From: Rhynochetos jubatus | Lineage: Eukaryota > Chordata > Aves > Eurypygiformes > Rhynochetidae | Assembly: GCA_027574665.1 (NCBI GenBank) | Contig: CM050650.1 | Location: 95,763,086 to 95,827,085, forward strand | Direction: 5' to 3' | DNA: 64,000 nt | Shown: positions 46,341 to 57,534 of the stretch, piece by piece | Layout of the letters: every line of letters begins with the position of its first letter | Position numbering within the stretch: position 1 is the first letter of the stretch | The notes under the pieces: model-generated | The model's input: the letters and a program-made list of their open reading frames with translations, nothing else | Database searches by the model: none | What the model was told of the DNA's origin: nothing | Position numbers and translations under genes: made by a program

Positions 46341-47954
46341 GAGTAACACCTTAATGTGAGATCTTTGGTTTTGAAAAGAGTTGTGTTAACATACATGGGA
46401 CTGCTGTTTTTATGTATGGAGCATGTGTTACAGAAATACAGGAACACAAAATACCTTGTATTATTTAAAATTAAGATTTTACCATCAGCTGACAAAACCA
46501 CCTATGCGACTCAGTCTCTGAACACTAGCTAATGTTATTCAGAAAGATGAGTAACCTGAATGTCCTAAATTTCATTGCTTTAAGGCTCTGCAACAGGATC
46601 TATGAAACTGAGACAGGCGCCTACATTCCCTGTAGTAACTTCAGGGATTGAAGCATCTCATTATTGAATTCATAGCACACAGCACTGCCTAAACAAGGAA
46701 GAGCTGAGGGAATAAATGCATCTTAAATCCCAAACTCAGGGTATTCATTTATTTTTAAGTGACATTTCTGAAATCTGTTCCCACTGGATGGCTACCACAA
46801 CACCAAGTCTATAATCAGACAAGCAACTGTGCCTAATTGTCAGAAACTGGAAAGATATAACCTTCTACAGTTTGCATTTTTCCCAACCCAGAAATACATA
46901 TTCAATCATCTCAGGATCATGAAAAAACATTGCTACAGAGACATGTAAGAGGATTTCCATATATAGCCTTGAGCACTAAGGTTGTAATTTCTCTTTCTTT
47001 CTCTAAGAATGACATCAGAAATGCAACCTACATTTCTAAAGTGATCTGGGAGTATTTCCAGGGAGAGAAAAATAAAACCAAGAGAGAAAAGAGACAAAAA
47101 GAGGCCAGAGGAATAACAGAGAGAGGCGGGAAACGAATGTAAAACCTGATAAGCAGGACAGAGTAGAAAGATGGGAAGACAAATAAAATTTTAGAATGTT
47201 ACGCCTCTACAACAGTAAGAGGTGAATAAAAGGATTAATATTATTGTAGAGAATTTACAAATATTCAGAAATTTGCATTTTAAGGTAACAGTAGTATTTG
47301 ACTTATTTGTCAGCTGCAACAACAACAGAAATCTGAAAGTTACTGTAAAATTCCTATGATTTCCAAGCTTTAACAGGCTGTGCATTAGGTCTGCACTTTC
47401 CTTATGGTGCATTTTTAAGACTCTCAGTAGCTCCCTGGTACTCTGTTCCCAAATGGAACCATAAAGCCACAGTCATATATTCCTTAAAATCCTCCTAATG
47501 GCTCATTTTCATCGTGTTGTTTCAAGAATATTTGCAAACAGTAGCAAATTCTACTAAAAATAGTAGTAGTATTTTTTTTTTTTTAATTGTAATTGTCAGG
47601 TAGAGGACAAATACAATTTTAACTTTACTGACACTGGACTACTAGATACTTTTGATTTCTGTGTCATCAATATAAAACATGGTTACAGATGGAGAGAAAG
47701 TTCATTCAAGGAGGACAAAGGTAAGAATTTAACAGCAGTAGACTGACAGCTAGCCAAGAGCTTGAGATGGAAACAATGTCTATAACTTGTCTCCCAGTAA
47801 AGAAAGCATGTTTTATGATGTGATGGACTTTAATGAGCATAGGTAAGATGATAGGACAGTTGACTGAGAATTTAAAGCGGTTGTAAATTTTTTATTTAAT
47901 TTTTTAATATATTTCACTTTAAGTTGCTACTTATGTGTAACATTCTGTTATATA
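46341..47954. other. AT-rich non-coding DNA
   Basis: Nothing recognised. A T run lies near 47572-47584. Confidence 0.5.
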
Positions 47955-48689
47955 CACAAGTTTATGGGACTGGATGGGATCCACCCAAGGGTACTGAGGG
48001 AGCTTGACAAAGTGCTCACTAGGCCACTTTCCATCATTTATCAGCAGTTCCATCTAACCAGAGAAGTCCCAGTTAACTGGCAGTTAGAAAATGTGATACA
48101 CATCTACAAGAAGGGCTGGAAGGAGGATCTGAGGAACTGCAGGCCTGTCAGCCTCACAGCAGTGCTGGGGAAGGTTATGAAGCAGGTCATCTTGAGTGAC
48201 ATCACATGGCCTGTACACAACATCCAGGCAATCAGTCCCAGTCAGCATGGGTTTCTGAAAGGCAGGTGCTGCTTGACAAACTTGATGTCCTTCTACGGCA
48301 AGGTTACCTGCTTAGTGGATGAGAGAAAGGCAGTGCATGTAGTCTAGCTAGACTTTAATAAAACCTTTGACACTGTTTCCCACAGCACTCTCCTGGAGAA
48401 ACTGGCTGCTCAAGGCCTGGATGGATGTACTCTTTGTTGGCTACATGACTGGACGGCGGGCCCAAAGAGTTGTAGTGAATGGAGTTAAATCCAGTTGGTG
48501 GCCAGTCACAAGTGGTGTTCCCCAGGGCTCAGGACTGGAGTCAGTTCTCTTTAACATCTTTATCAGTGATCTGGACAAGGGGATTGAGTGCAATCTCAGT
48601 AAATTTGTAGACGACATGAATTTAGGCAAGAGTGCTGATCTGCTTGAGGGTAGGAAGGCTCTTCCAAGATACCTGGACAGTCTCTAGAC
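47955..48689 (+). mobile_element. CR1 LINE RT-domain fragment
   Basis: Begins at the pre-RT segment ('TGGGACTGGATGGGATCCAC') and ends abruptly inside ORF2 after the second catalytic box ('TACCTGGACAGTCTCTAGA'). There is no CR1 3' end. It abuts an inverted CR1 endonuclease fragment. Confidence 0.9.
47964..48687 (+). pseudogene. CR1 reverse transcriptase, broken frame
   Basis: First part (to 48347): 'MGLDGIHPRVLREL', 'IYKKGWKEDLRNCRPVSLTA' and 'VLVDERKAV'-like sequence. The first catalytic box is damaged: a TAG replaces the Tyr codon and the next residues read [12 protein letters not shown]. Second part (48367-48687): '[20 protein letters not shown]' and KFVDDMNLG, in which both Asp residues of the second box remain but Ala is Val. 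It spans most of the RT palm but cannot be translated as one protein. Confidence 0.88.
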
Positions 48690-49140
48690 AATCAAAACAC
48701 TCCTTGACATGCTGCCTCTGACATACTACCCCATGGCCTCTCCTTCCTTGCCTGTCCCTTCTGAAGAGTTTATAGCTGTCCACTGTGGCACTCCAGTTGT
48801 GCGATTCATCCCACCATTTTTCCATGATGGCAACCACGTAATAGTTTCCCCTCTGAACAATGGCTTCCAGCTCCTCCTGTTTGCTGCCCATGCTGTATGC
48901 ATTGTTGTAGATGCACTTCAGCTGGTCTTCTGATCCTGCCACCTTTTTCTGGGAGAAGGCCTAATTCTTATGTGACTGCTCTTAGGTGCTTCCCTGATTA
49001 CTAGCACAACAACCACCCCTGCTTCCTTGCTGTTGCATGAGTCTCCAGCCCTACATCCACTGAGATGGCTGACTGAAGGGCCTCGTCAGCACACTGACCC
49101 TCAAAGTCTGGCATGACCGCCAGGCTTGCCTCTAGAAAGA
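48684..49140 (-). mobile_element. CR1 LINE endonuclease-region fragment, inverted
   Basis: The minus-strand frame at about 48684-48942 reads 'LKCIYNNAYSMGSKQEELEA', 'VVAIMEKWWDESHNWSATVD' and 'SYKLFRRDRQGRRGHGV', then 'VKECFDC'. This is the N-terminal part of the CR1 AP-like endonuclease. The Glu of the usual 'TETWW' motif is kept (MEKWW). DNA further right to about 49140 would be the region before the endonuclease. The junction with the plus-strand RT fragment lies within about 48682-48690. Confidence 0.82.
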
Positions 49141-49552
49141 TTGGTTTTATCCCTTTCCCCTATCTTATTATAAATGTAGAAAAATGAGAAAAATAAAAGA
49201 CTATCACAATCTGGATTCTGCTGGTAATAAGGACAGAAAAAAGCCATGAACAAATGCTCACACTACACAGTGTTTATTTTTCTTTAGGATGCATAGAAAC
49301 ACTCAAGGTCATTGCTTCATGGTACTTGGTGTAATGGAAACTTGCAAAAAAAGTTGGTGAAAAGGGAAAAGTAAACTGGAAAAATGGTGTAAGAAGAAAG
49401 CAGATGGAACTTGTGACATCAATGAAGGATCAAGCAGGAATAAATGCTGAGAAAAAGATAAATATATTGATCAAGAGGACAGAAAAAGATGGAAGTGCAA
49501 ATCATATAGATGAAATTATACTGGATGATTAAAGACTGGAGAAACTTATAGG

Positions 49553-49591
<39 letters not shown>

Positions 49592-52527
49592 CCAGAAGGG
49601 ATAAAGACATAAAGCTGCTTGAACAAGTCAATGAAAGATCTTTAAATCTGGCTAGAATTCTCAACCATCCTACTGTTTTCCTTGGCACAGAGTCACAAAA
49701 CTTTTCTTCTAGAGCTTAACATGTTATTCTAATGTGTCATCTCATCCCGAATCAGAGGGAACTTGAAGCTTCCTCTCATAGAGTCTTCAGTGGCCAATTT
49801 ATTTTAATTAATTAAAAAAAAAAAGTATGTGTGGAATATTGTCTGATAGGAACAAGAGAGGGCAAAAGGGAAGAAGTGGCTGTAGAAAGCAGAAGATTGT
49901 CAATTAGAATAACATTTTCCTGACTAATGTCAACATTTAGTGATACAGATATTGATGGTATACCTAAATGCTGTTGGATTTGCATGAACTGCAGTTCCAA
50001 TTATTTGTTTCTCTCTGCTAATACATGGTCCAATCATTATTACATATTCTTTATAATTATCTCCTTTAACCATTTGATCAGCTGTGTCCCACTATTTGTG
50101 CTAGAAATACCTCACTGTGATAAAATATTCCTTTAAGTCTCATTCTTTAAAGGCAACCTGTCAAAATGGCTTCTGTTTTATTAGTATTGCCTTTGGTAGG
50201 TGCTGTATATAGTATTTCTGTTCTTTACTTGGAAGTGCATAGGAATGCATTTTAGTCAAGTAAACAAAAAAGAGGTTCACCTTGACTTTTCTGCTATCGT
50301 GGTGCTTCAGTCATAAAACTAAATGTAATTCAAATTAAACCACCCTCAATTAGAGTAAATGGGGAGGTAAATGATGATATTGTAAAAGAGAATATCCATT
50401 ACACTAAAAAAAAGTGTAGATGACCTACTTTGTACCAGTGTGTGGAGTAACTGCCAAAGCTGTATAAAGAATTAGATTTTTTTAGTTATGTTCAATTTTG
50501 CAATTCAGAATGTGCAAGCTTTATCTTAATGAAGTTGGCTGAGACACTTCATCTAGAAAGAAATATAGTTAAGCCAGGTCCTTTTCACCAACATTACATT
50601 TCTACCTTCTTCCCAGGACAAACAAGAAATAGTACTAAATAAGATAATAATAAGGCTGCAAATACTATAGATTCACAATTATAATTGTTAAACCAATACA
50701 GGGTTGTAATTCCATATTAAGTTCATGACACTAAGTTACTTGCTTGTTGTGAGTATTTTAAAATCTTGCAATTACAAAATCACCATTTCTGGTTTATTGG
50801 TATGGTCCTTGCTGATAGTTACAACCTTTCTTTCCTTAAATAGCGGTTTAAAAGGTTTAAATTATTTAGCATTTTCTTGTTAAAACTTCTGTCTGGCAAG
50901 TCTAGAAGAGAACTGATGGAGTCACAATTTGACAGTCCCCTAAGCTATGGGAGTAGAGATGCTTTTTATCATGCTTTTCCCAACAGAATCAATTACCAGT
51001 GACACTTTTTCTTTTAGAAAAATACAGAAAGCCACCTCAAATGCCAGCAATATTTTAACAGAAAAATCTAGATTATTGCTCGTCCTGTCATCCTTCCTTT
51101 ACATTTAATGAAAACATATAATCCATCAGGAGAGGAAAGAACATGGTGTTTATCACTAATAGGTGCTGATACTTTTGTATGTCAAACATCCCAGTCACGT
51201 TAATCTTTTACAATACTGGTGACAACTGTTCAAAATCTAACATCAGAGCAAGTGTTTGAAAGTATTAAATAGGGTAAAAGATTTAAAATGTCATTTACTT
51301 TGTTGATGAAATATGATTTGTCTGTTAAATCAAAAGAGTTTCTGTATAGAATGATTTCTCATCCAAGACCTCATCAATGCTGTCTTAACTATACTATGAC
51401 AGTGCTCAGAGTTATTCAGCAATGGAGTAAATATTTTGGGTTAAATCCTTGATTCACAAAAAAGCATAGCAAATAGTGTGGATAACTAAACATATTTTAA
51501 ATTGACCTAGTCCACGCTGTTCAACACTAAATAGACATTGAGGATACTGACAAACTATTATAAATATTAATGAATTTTTATCTTAATCATTAGCATATTC
51601 ATGCTTCTATTTATATTTATTTCAAAGTTTAATTTATTTTTACACAGCTGGTGCAGATGTTTGTTAGATAAAAATATTGTAGAGTAGCACAAGTTTTAAA
51701 ACATATTAGGTGAAGAAAGCCTTAGTGATGAAAGAAATCAGACATTACAATTGATCTGTACATTTTGCTAAATTTTTAGAGCAATACATGTATTCATGAA
51801 GTTAATAAATAAAAATTAAATTACATATTTTGCAAATGTATCAGAAAGATTTAATTCTTTTAATTAAGAAATAAGGAGGGGGTTGATTGTTTTGGAGGTG
51901 GATATATATACAAAGAGATGCAGATACACATATAAACATTGGAATGAAAAGAAAATTAGTAAGTAGCCATGAACCTAAGTAAAACAGTACAGTAGAGAAA
52001 CAAAAAATACTCAATTTTTGAAGATGATCAGAAAGTTTTCTTTCTATAGGGATTCATAGAAATATGTGTCACAGAAGTTCAAAGCTAACTACAAATTTGA
52101 ACCTAAATTATTTTTTCCATATTTTTATTGTGCAGTAAAATATATTATGAGCTCCAGATAGGCATTGATGTTCTGACCACACTCAGAAATAAATGTCTGT
52201 GAATTATATAAAAATGGGACAGGTATACAATAATATTTCCCTCAGCATATCTTCCAAGCTTCCAGTTATCTGTGCTATTATAACACAATAAAATTTCATG
52301 TCCAGTCTAAGAGATCACAGATCTAGATATTTGTATTTTTTTACATAACAAAAAATTTGCACTGAAAAACCAGTGTAAAGATAATCTGTGGTTCTTCTGT
52401 GCTGGTTATTACTGTTATCGAATATTATTCTGCTAATAACTGTTAATAATTCTGATCAAGAAATCCAAATGTTTTTACACAATTCATCCAGTATATGTTC
52501 GGGGTTGTATTAGATAACCATTATAGG
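49141..52527. other. AT-rich non-coding DNA
   Basis: About 3.4 kb without a recognised gene. Includes the poly-A run at 49559-49590. Short open frames lack motifs. Confidence 0.5.
49559..49590. repeat. poly-A run (32 A)
   Basis: An uninterrupted A run following GGAATGTT. The upstream sequence (49150-49558) does not resemble a known SINE or a gene, so a processed-transcript origin is not supported. Confidence 0.85.
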
Positions 52528-52597
52528 TTTATGTTGGGGTTGGACCAGATGACCTTTAAGGTCCCTTCCAACCCAAGCCATTCTATGATTCCATGTT
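52528..52597 (+). mobile_element. CR1 LINE, very short 3' end
   Basis: Contains 'GGGGTTGGACCAGATGACC', 'AAGGTCCCTTCCAACCCAAG' and 'CCATTCTATGATTCCATG'. Only the last ~70 bp is present. Confidence 0.85.
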
Positions 52598-54962
52598 TTA
52601 AATACTATTATAGAGTCTGTGAAAGAAGATTATAAGGTTATTTTTTCTTTCAAATACCTATGGGGTTTTTTTCATTTATCAAGGATACACACTTGTCTTA
52701 GCTTAATTTGCTAAAAATAAACAAAACCAACCTTGGATTATTTTTTTTTTTAATATCATTTCAATGAAATGCATAAAATACAAGTCTTTAAACAGCAAAG
52801 AAAGATATGAAAAGAAAAACTGCATCTGATTGATTGGTCACGTACAATCAATATCCATGGTAGTGACATTTGACAGAGTATGTTCCTGGGGCCATCTGAA
52901 TCAGAAAGATATCTGGATTTCATTTTATAAAGCTAACATTTTTAGTGTCACAGGGACACAGAAAAGTACATCTAATTTCCTGCTACTCTGTAAACTCACT
53001 ACTTCTGATCTTCAGGAAGATTGTTTTGGCTACACTAGTCTCGGTGCATTGATAAACATTATTTTCTTGATTTTACTTTACCCTATGAACACCATTTTAA
53101 CTGCTAATAGCTCAAATTATGCACTCACAACTTCTGTATTTTCTACTAGTTTTTAAAATAAGCATATCTTGTGTGAAGATTCTGGTTATATGGATATTTA
53201 ATACTATTGGGAAGTTATTTACAGTGGACTGCTCTCTCCACTAGTTAGAGGAATCGTCATCAGTACCTTTACTTTGGGAGTGGGGTTTTCAGCCACATTT
53301 ATGTGTATTTGCTTTGTCTTTTGACATTTTTAATTATCTTCATACCATGCCTGGTATTCTTTCCTCTTTGGAGACCTTTTAAAAATAGTAATTTCCTTTA
53401 GACTTTGTTCAAAAGCTGTTCTAAACCAACAGCACTTTGACAAGAATGCCATTAATCTGCTAATTGCTCAGAAGTTGCAACTTGGTTTTCTTTTACTCTA
53501 ATGTAGTTTTCTTCTGCGTATTAATGTTACTACTGGAGCTGGTTTTCTTCAAATTCATTGCCCATGCCAATGTGTTTGCAACTCCTCTAGATGGGCAATA
53601 TAATTTAAACCAATTGCTATCAGAACAAATGATGTTAAGTGCCACTCCAATAACTTAGAACATTCATATTATGTGTACAGTGTATTAACAAATTGTGTCC
53701 ATGTGGTTTTTTCTTTTCTTGAAAAGAAAATGATTCAACAATTTGGCCTAGTATTAAAATAAGATCATACTTTTTACAATTTCACCCTACTTACAGTCAT
53801 AATGATGAATTTGTCTAGTACATACTGCATACAAATAGCTTTTGGAAAAACAGTTTTAGTACTGCTCAGATTTAGACTATGTTCATGTTTTTGCATATTG
53901 TCTAGTTTATTTTTATTCAAAAGATTGCAGATAACATTGTTTTACATGGCTGGGCCCAATTAATTTTTCCTCAGAGAAATGGACAATAGTAAGAGACGAA
54001 TAATGGAATGGAATATGCACAATGATTATTCTTTAGGGGATATAAAGAATTTGTCAGCTGATACTGATTAAATTATACCTTCTACATCATCACGACAATA
54101 TCCATCAAGTGATGGATGGGGTTTGCTAACATGCATTCCTATTGCTTTTCCTTGAACACTGGTCTAAATATTATCCATAAAAGGAATAAGTGATTGCTGA
54201 GATAGTGTAATGGATCTGTGCTGCAACTATTTCTCTGTTTTCTTTCTCAATAGCAAATTTTAACAATATCTTGCTAAAGGAAAAGTTTTAATTATCTTTA
54301 TTGGAGCCAAAGACTTTTCCTTATGTATTCATTCTACATCTAAGTACAAGAACAAAACAGGAGAGGGGTCAACAAGGTAATAGTTGAGTTATTACTGGTC
54401 ACCACACTACAAAGGGACATTAGCAAACATAATTTATAAGAAAGGGGGATTTTCCTTCACACCTTAACCCTTAAGTAGGAAGGAAATTTTACTGACAAAA
54501 AGGGAACAGTTGTGTTCAAACATTGCCTACAAGCATTTACGTGTGCAGTGCAGCTGGCGAGTTAGATAATCCTGTTTGCCAATAAAACCATGTTCAGAAC
54601 ATATTGATCAAAATACACTGTAATTAGTTTCACTTCCAAAAAAGTGAAATACCGTCTTCCCAAAATCATATTTAAATTTGAAATTTATTGTCCGTATAAT
54701 GTGTTCATATAGCTAGAATTAAGCTTAAAAATTATGTAATTTTACTATTCTTTCTTTTTTTTCTGCAAATAACATAATTTTCAGAAGCAGAGATATTTGT
54801 TGGGTAGCACTTTAGCTTTTAAATCAGATCTAGACAAGGACTCAAGACTATATTTAGTAAAAATGGGAATGTTGGACTCATCAGTACTCATTACTATGTG
54901 AAAAGGTGTTTGCTAATTCTACTACATCATGGAAGCTCGTAAGTCTTTATAGTACAGAATAA
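52598..54962. other. AT-rich non-coding DNA
   Basis: Nothing recognised. The 108-codon frame at 52830-53156 has no family motif. Confidence 0.5.
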
Positions 54963-55104
54963 TAAGCTGTGTTGTGTTTTTGTGGTGGGTGGTTTTGGTA
55001 GCTGGAGAAGGGTCATGGGTATGGCTCTTGTGAGAAAAGCCTGCTTTCAAGTCAGACTTGTCTCTGGCCATGGCTGAGCCAGTCAACACCTCTGCAAATT
55101 AACA

Positions 55105-55112
55105 TATTTAAG
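55105..55112 (+). promoter_or_regulatory. LTR TATA-like box
   Basis: TATTTAAG within the LTR, about 140 bp from its 5' end. The same box occurs at the matching place in the minus-strand relative at 41125-41771. Confidence 0.5.
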
Positions 55113-55158
55113 ATGGGAAACACAAAAAGACTGGTAGCAGCAGAAGTGGAAATGGAGT

Positions 55159-55712
55159 GAAGAGGAAGTTGGACTCTGCTGTCATGAGATCCCAGCTGGA
55201 GTACTGCATCCAGCTCTGGGGCTTTCAACATCAGAAGGATGTCGACCAGTTGGAGTGAGTCTGTAGGAGGTGACAAATTTGATCAGAGGGCCGGAGCACC
55301 CCTCCTATGAAGAAAGGCTGAGTGAGTTGGGCTTGTTCAGCCTGGAGAAGAGAAAGCTCCAGGGAGACCTTATAGCACCTACCAGTACCTGAAGGGGGTC
55401 TACAAGAAAGCTGGAGGGTGACTTTTTAAAAGGTCATGTAGTGACACAACAAGGGGTAATATCTTTAAATTGAAAGAGGGTAAATTATGATTAGATATAA
55501 GGAAGAAATTCTTAATCATAAGGGTGGTGAAGCACTGGAACAAGTTGTCCAGAGGAGATGTGGATACCCCATCCCTGGAAGTGTTCAAAGCCAGGCTGGA
55601 TGAGGCTTTGAGCAACCTGGTCTAGTGGAGGGTGTCCCTGCCCATGGCAGGGGTGTTGGAACTAGATGATCTCTAAGGTCCTTTCCAACCCAAATAGTTC
55701 TAGGATTCTATG
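55159..55712 (+). mobile_element. CR1 LINE 3' end inserted in LTR
   Basis: Starts near 'GAGGAAGTTGGACTCTGC' and ends with 'TTCTAGGATTCTATGA'. 554 bp with the younger-group 3' UTR ('GAGCAACCTGGTCTAGTGGA', 'GGCAGGGGTGTTGGAACTAG'). The LTR is recognisable on both sides ('GGAGTGAAG' before, 'GGGATGTGAGAGAAACAAGG' after). The left border is approximate. Confidence 0.9.
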
Positions 55713-56506
55713 ATAATCAGGGTAGAGGGAGGCATGGGATGTGAGAGAAACAAGGCAGACTTTCAAAAGTCAGTGTCGAAAGGAGAGGAGAAGTTGCGCC
55801 GGAGCAGAGTTTCCCCTCAGCCCATGGTGAAAGGGCCAGCTGGACCCTCTGCAGCCATGAAGGGTCATGGGGGAGTAGAGACCCAACTGAAGCCCAGAGA
55901 GAAACCCACACTGGAGCAGGCAGCTGCGCCCAAAGAAGCCCATGATTCTGGGAAGCCCACATTGGAGCAGGTTGCTCCTGAAGGATGGCACACCCACGGA
56001 AAGGAACCACATCAAAGCAGGTAGAGGAGAAAACTGAAGCCCTTGGGAAGGACTCATGCCAGGAAAGTTCACAGAGGACTGTGTCCTGTGAGTGGGACCC
56101 CATGTAGCAGCAGGAGAAGAGTGTGAGTTCTCCTTCACTGAGGAGGAAGGAGTGGCAAAGACAATGTGTGGTGAACTGAATGGGAAATCCCCATTCCTCA
56201 TCTCCCTGTGCCACTGTGGGGAAGGTTGTAACCCAGGTAGAATGGAGGGGTGTGAAGAAGGTTGTTAAGATCTGTTTTGTTTTGTATCTCATCGTCTTAC
56301 TCTGATTTGATTGGTAATTTATTAAATTGATTTTTTCACTAAGTTGAGTCTGGTTTGTGCATGACCATAATTGGTGAGTGATCCCTCCCTGTCCTTGCCT
56401 CAGAACTTTTCCTTCTATTTTCTTCCCCACATCCCATGTTGGGAGGAGTGAATGAGCAGCCTTGTGGTATTTTGCTCCTGTCTGGGGCCTAAACAATGAC
56501 ATAAGC

Positions 56507-57381
56507 AAAGTCTCTTTCAAGCTTTGAGCCTTAGTATACATGATATCAGTCTACAGCAAAAGAATAGATGAGTGCCTAGAATCAATTGTGACAGGATCTT
56601 GCCTACATAACCTGACAAGACTAAGAGAGAAGTTGTCATCTGTGAGTTATTCTCCAGTTCCCATGATATTTCATTTTTTATTTTAATATGAAGATAAATT
56701 GTATTCTCAAACACAGAGACTTAGTGTCTTCTAAGAGAGAAAGAAACCTATTAACATTCCCCCAGTGTTAAGGATTACCCAAAATATCTTTTTCTTTCAT
56801 GTTTGTTTTGGCATGATCAATTTTGCCTTTTTTTTTTTTTTTTTTGTTTAAATTTTGAAAATGAAATGAAGCAATAATTTAGCTTAAGAGCAAAATATTT
56901 ACAGTGCAAACAACTGCTTTGCCAACATGTATAATCCTCTAGAGAATTCTATGGCATTTCTATAAGAAAACTACCTCCCTAAGCAGAAGGATCTCACAGG
57001 CAACGGAAGGCTCACCATGACAAAAAATTCCCTATCAAAAAGTAGATTATAAAGTAGTCTATGAAAAACATTTTCATGACAAATCAATTTAACAAACAGA
57101 ACAATATGCACATGAAGTTAACCCATGTAAACTTAATATCTTGAAATAGAATCAAGACTGTATTGTCCTTGAGATACTTTTTGAAATAAAGTTGTGTGTT
57201 TTTCTAATGTTACAATAAATATTTTTGTGGATATGTCTGACAATAATCATCAAGAATGATAAATAAGCTTTAAAAATAACAAGAACATGTCAATTAGTTC
57301 TGCACTCTTTGTCCTGATTTGGGTAGTTAGAAACAGATCCAGTGGGTCTGTATGAACTTGCAGGGGTAAAGTACAGCTTAA
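56507..57381. other. AT-rich non-coding DNA
   Basis: Nothing recognised apart from a T run at 56828-56845. Confidence 0.5.
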
Positions 57382-57386
57382 CCAGA

Positions 57387-57529
57387 TGTGTTGAGTTTCT
57401 GTGGTGATGGGTCTTGGTAGATGGGGAAGGGCCACAAGGATGGCTTTTGTGAGAAGTTTCAAGAATAGATCCTCATTTGAGTGAGCAACCTTGTAGTCTT
57501 TTGTGGCTTGCTGGACCTAAACCAAGAAA
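57387..57529 (+). repeat. internally deleted 143-bp family D LTR
   Basis: The first ~75 bp ('TGTGTTGAGTTTCTGTGG', 'GGGTCTTGGTAGATGGGG', 'GATGGCTTTTGTGAG') matches the 5' end of the LTR at 54968. The last ~60 bp ('GAGTGAGCAACCTTGTAG', 'TGGACCTAAACC') matches its 3' end. Nearly everything between is gone. Flanks CCAGA (57382-57386) and CTAGA (57530-57534) differ by one transition, so both original borders are kept. Confidence 0.75.
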
Positions 57530-57534
57530 CTAGA

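Larger units (their letters stand above)
54968..56501 (+). repeat. solo ERVL-type LTR, family D, split by CR1
   Basis: Bounded by TGTGTTGTGTTTTTGTGG and CCTAAACAATGACA, with perfect flanking TAAGC at 54963-54967 and 56502-56506. Net length is about 980 bp after removing the CR1 at 55159-55712. The central part carries the 'GGAGCAG' modules typical of this avian family (near 55802, 55914, 55963). A TATTTAAG box lies at 55105-55112. The 3' part includes 'GGTGAGTGATCCCTCCCTG'. The family resembles avian ERVL LTRs; the exact Repbase name was not determined. Confidence 0.92.

Noticed and set aside
49150-49590. possible processed retroposon ending in A32
   Set aside because: The sequence before the A run has no recognisable SINE, tRNA-like or gene content, and no flanking duplication was found.
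52830-53156. 108-codon frame
   Set aside because: No family motif. Composition matches surrounding non-coding DNA.
55717-56541. 274-codon minus-strand open frame, the longest in the window
   Set aside because: It lies antisense across the 3' part of the family D LTR and has no domain pattern. The G/C-rich LTR modules make long open frames by chance.
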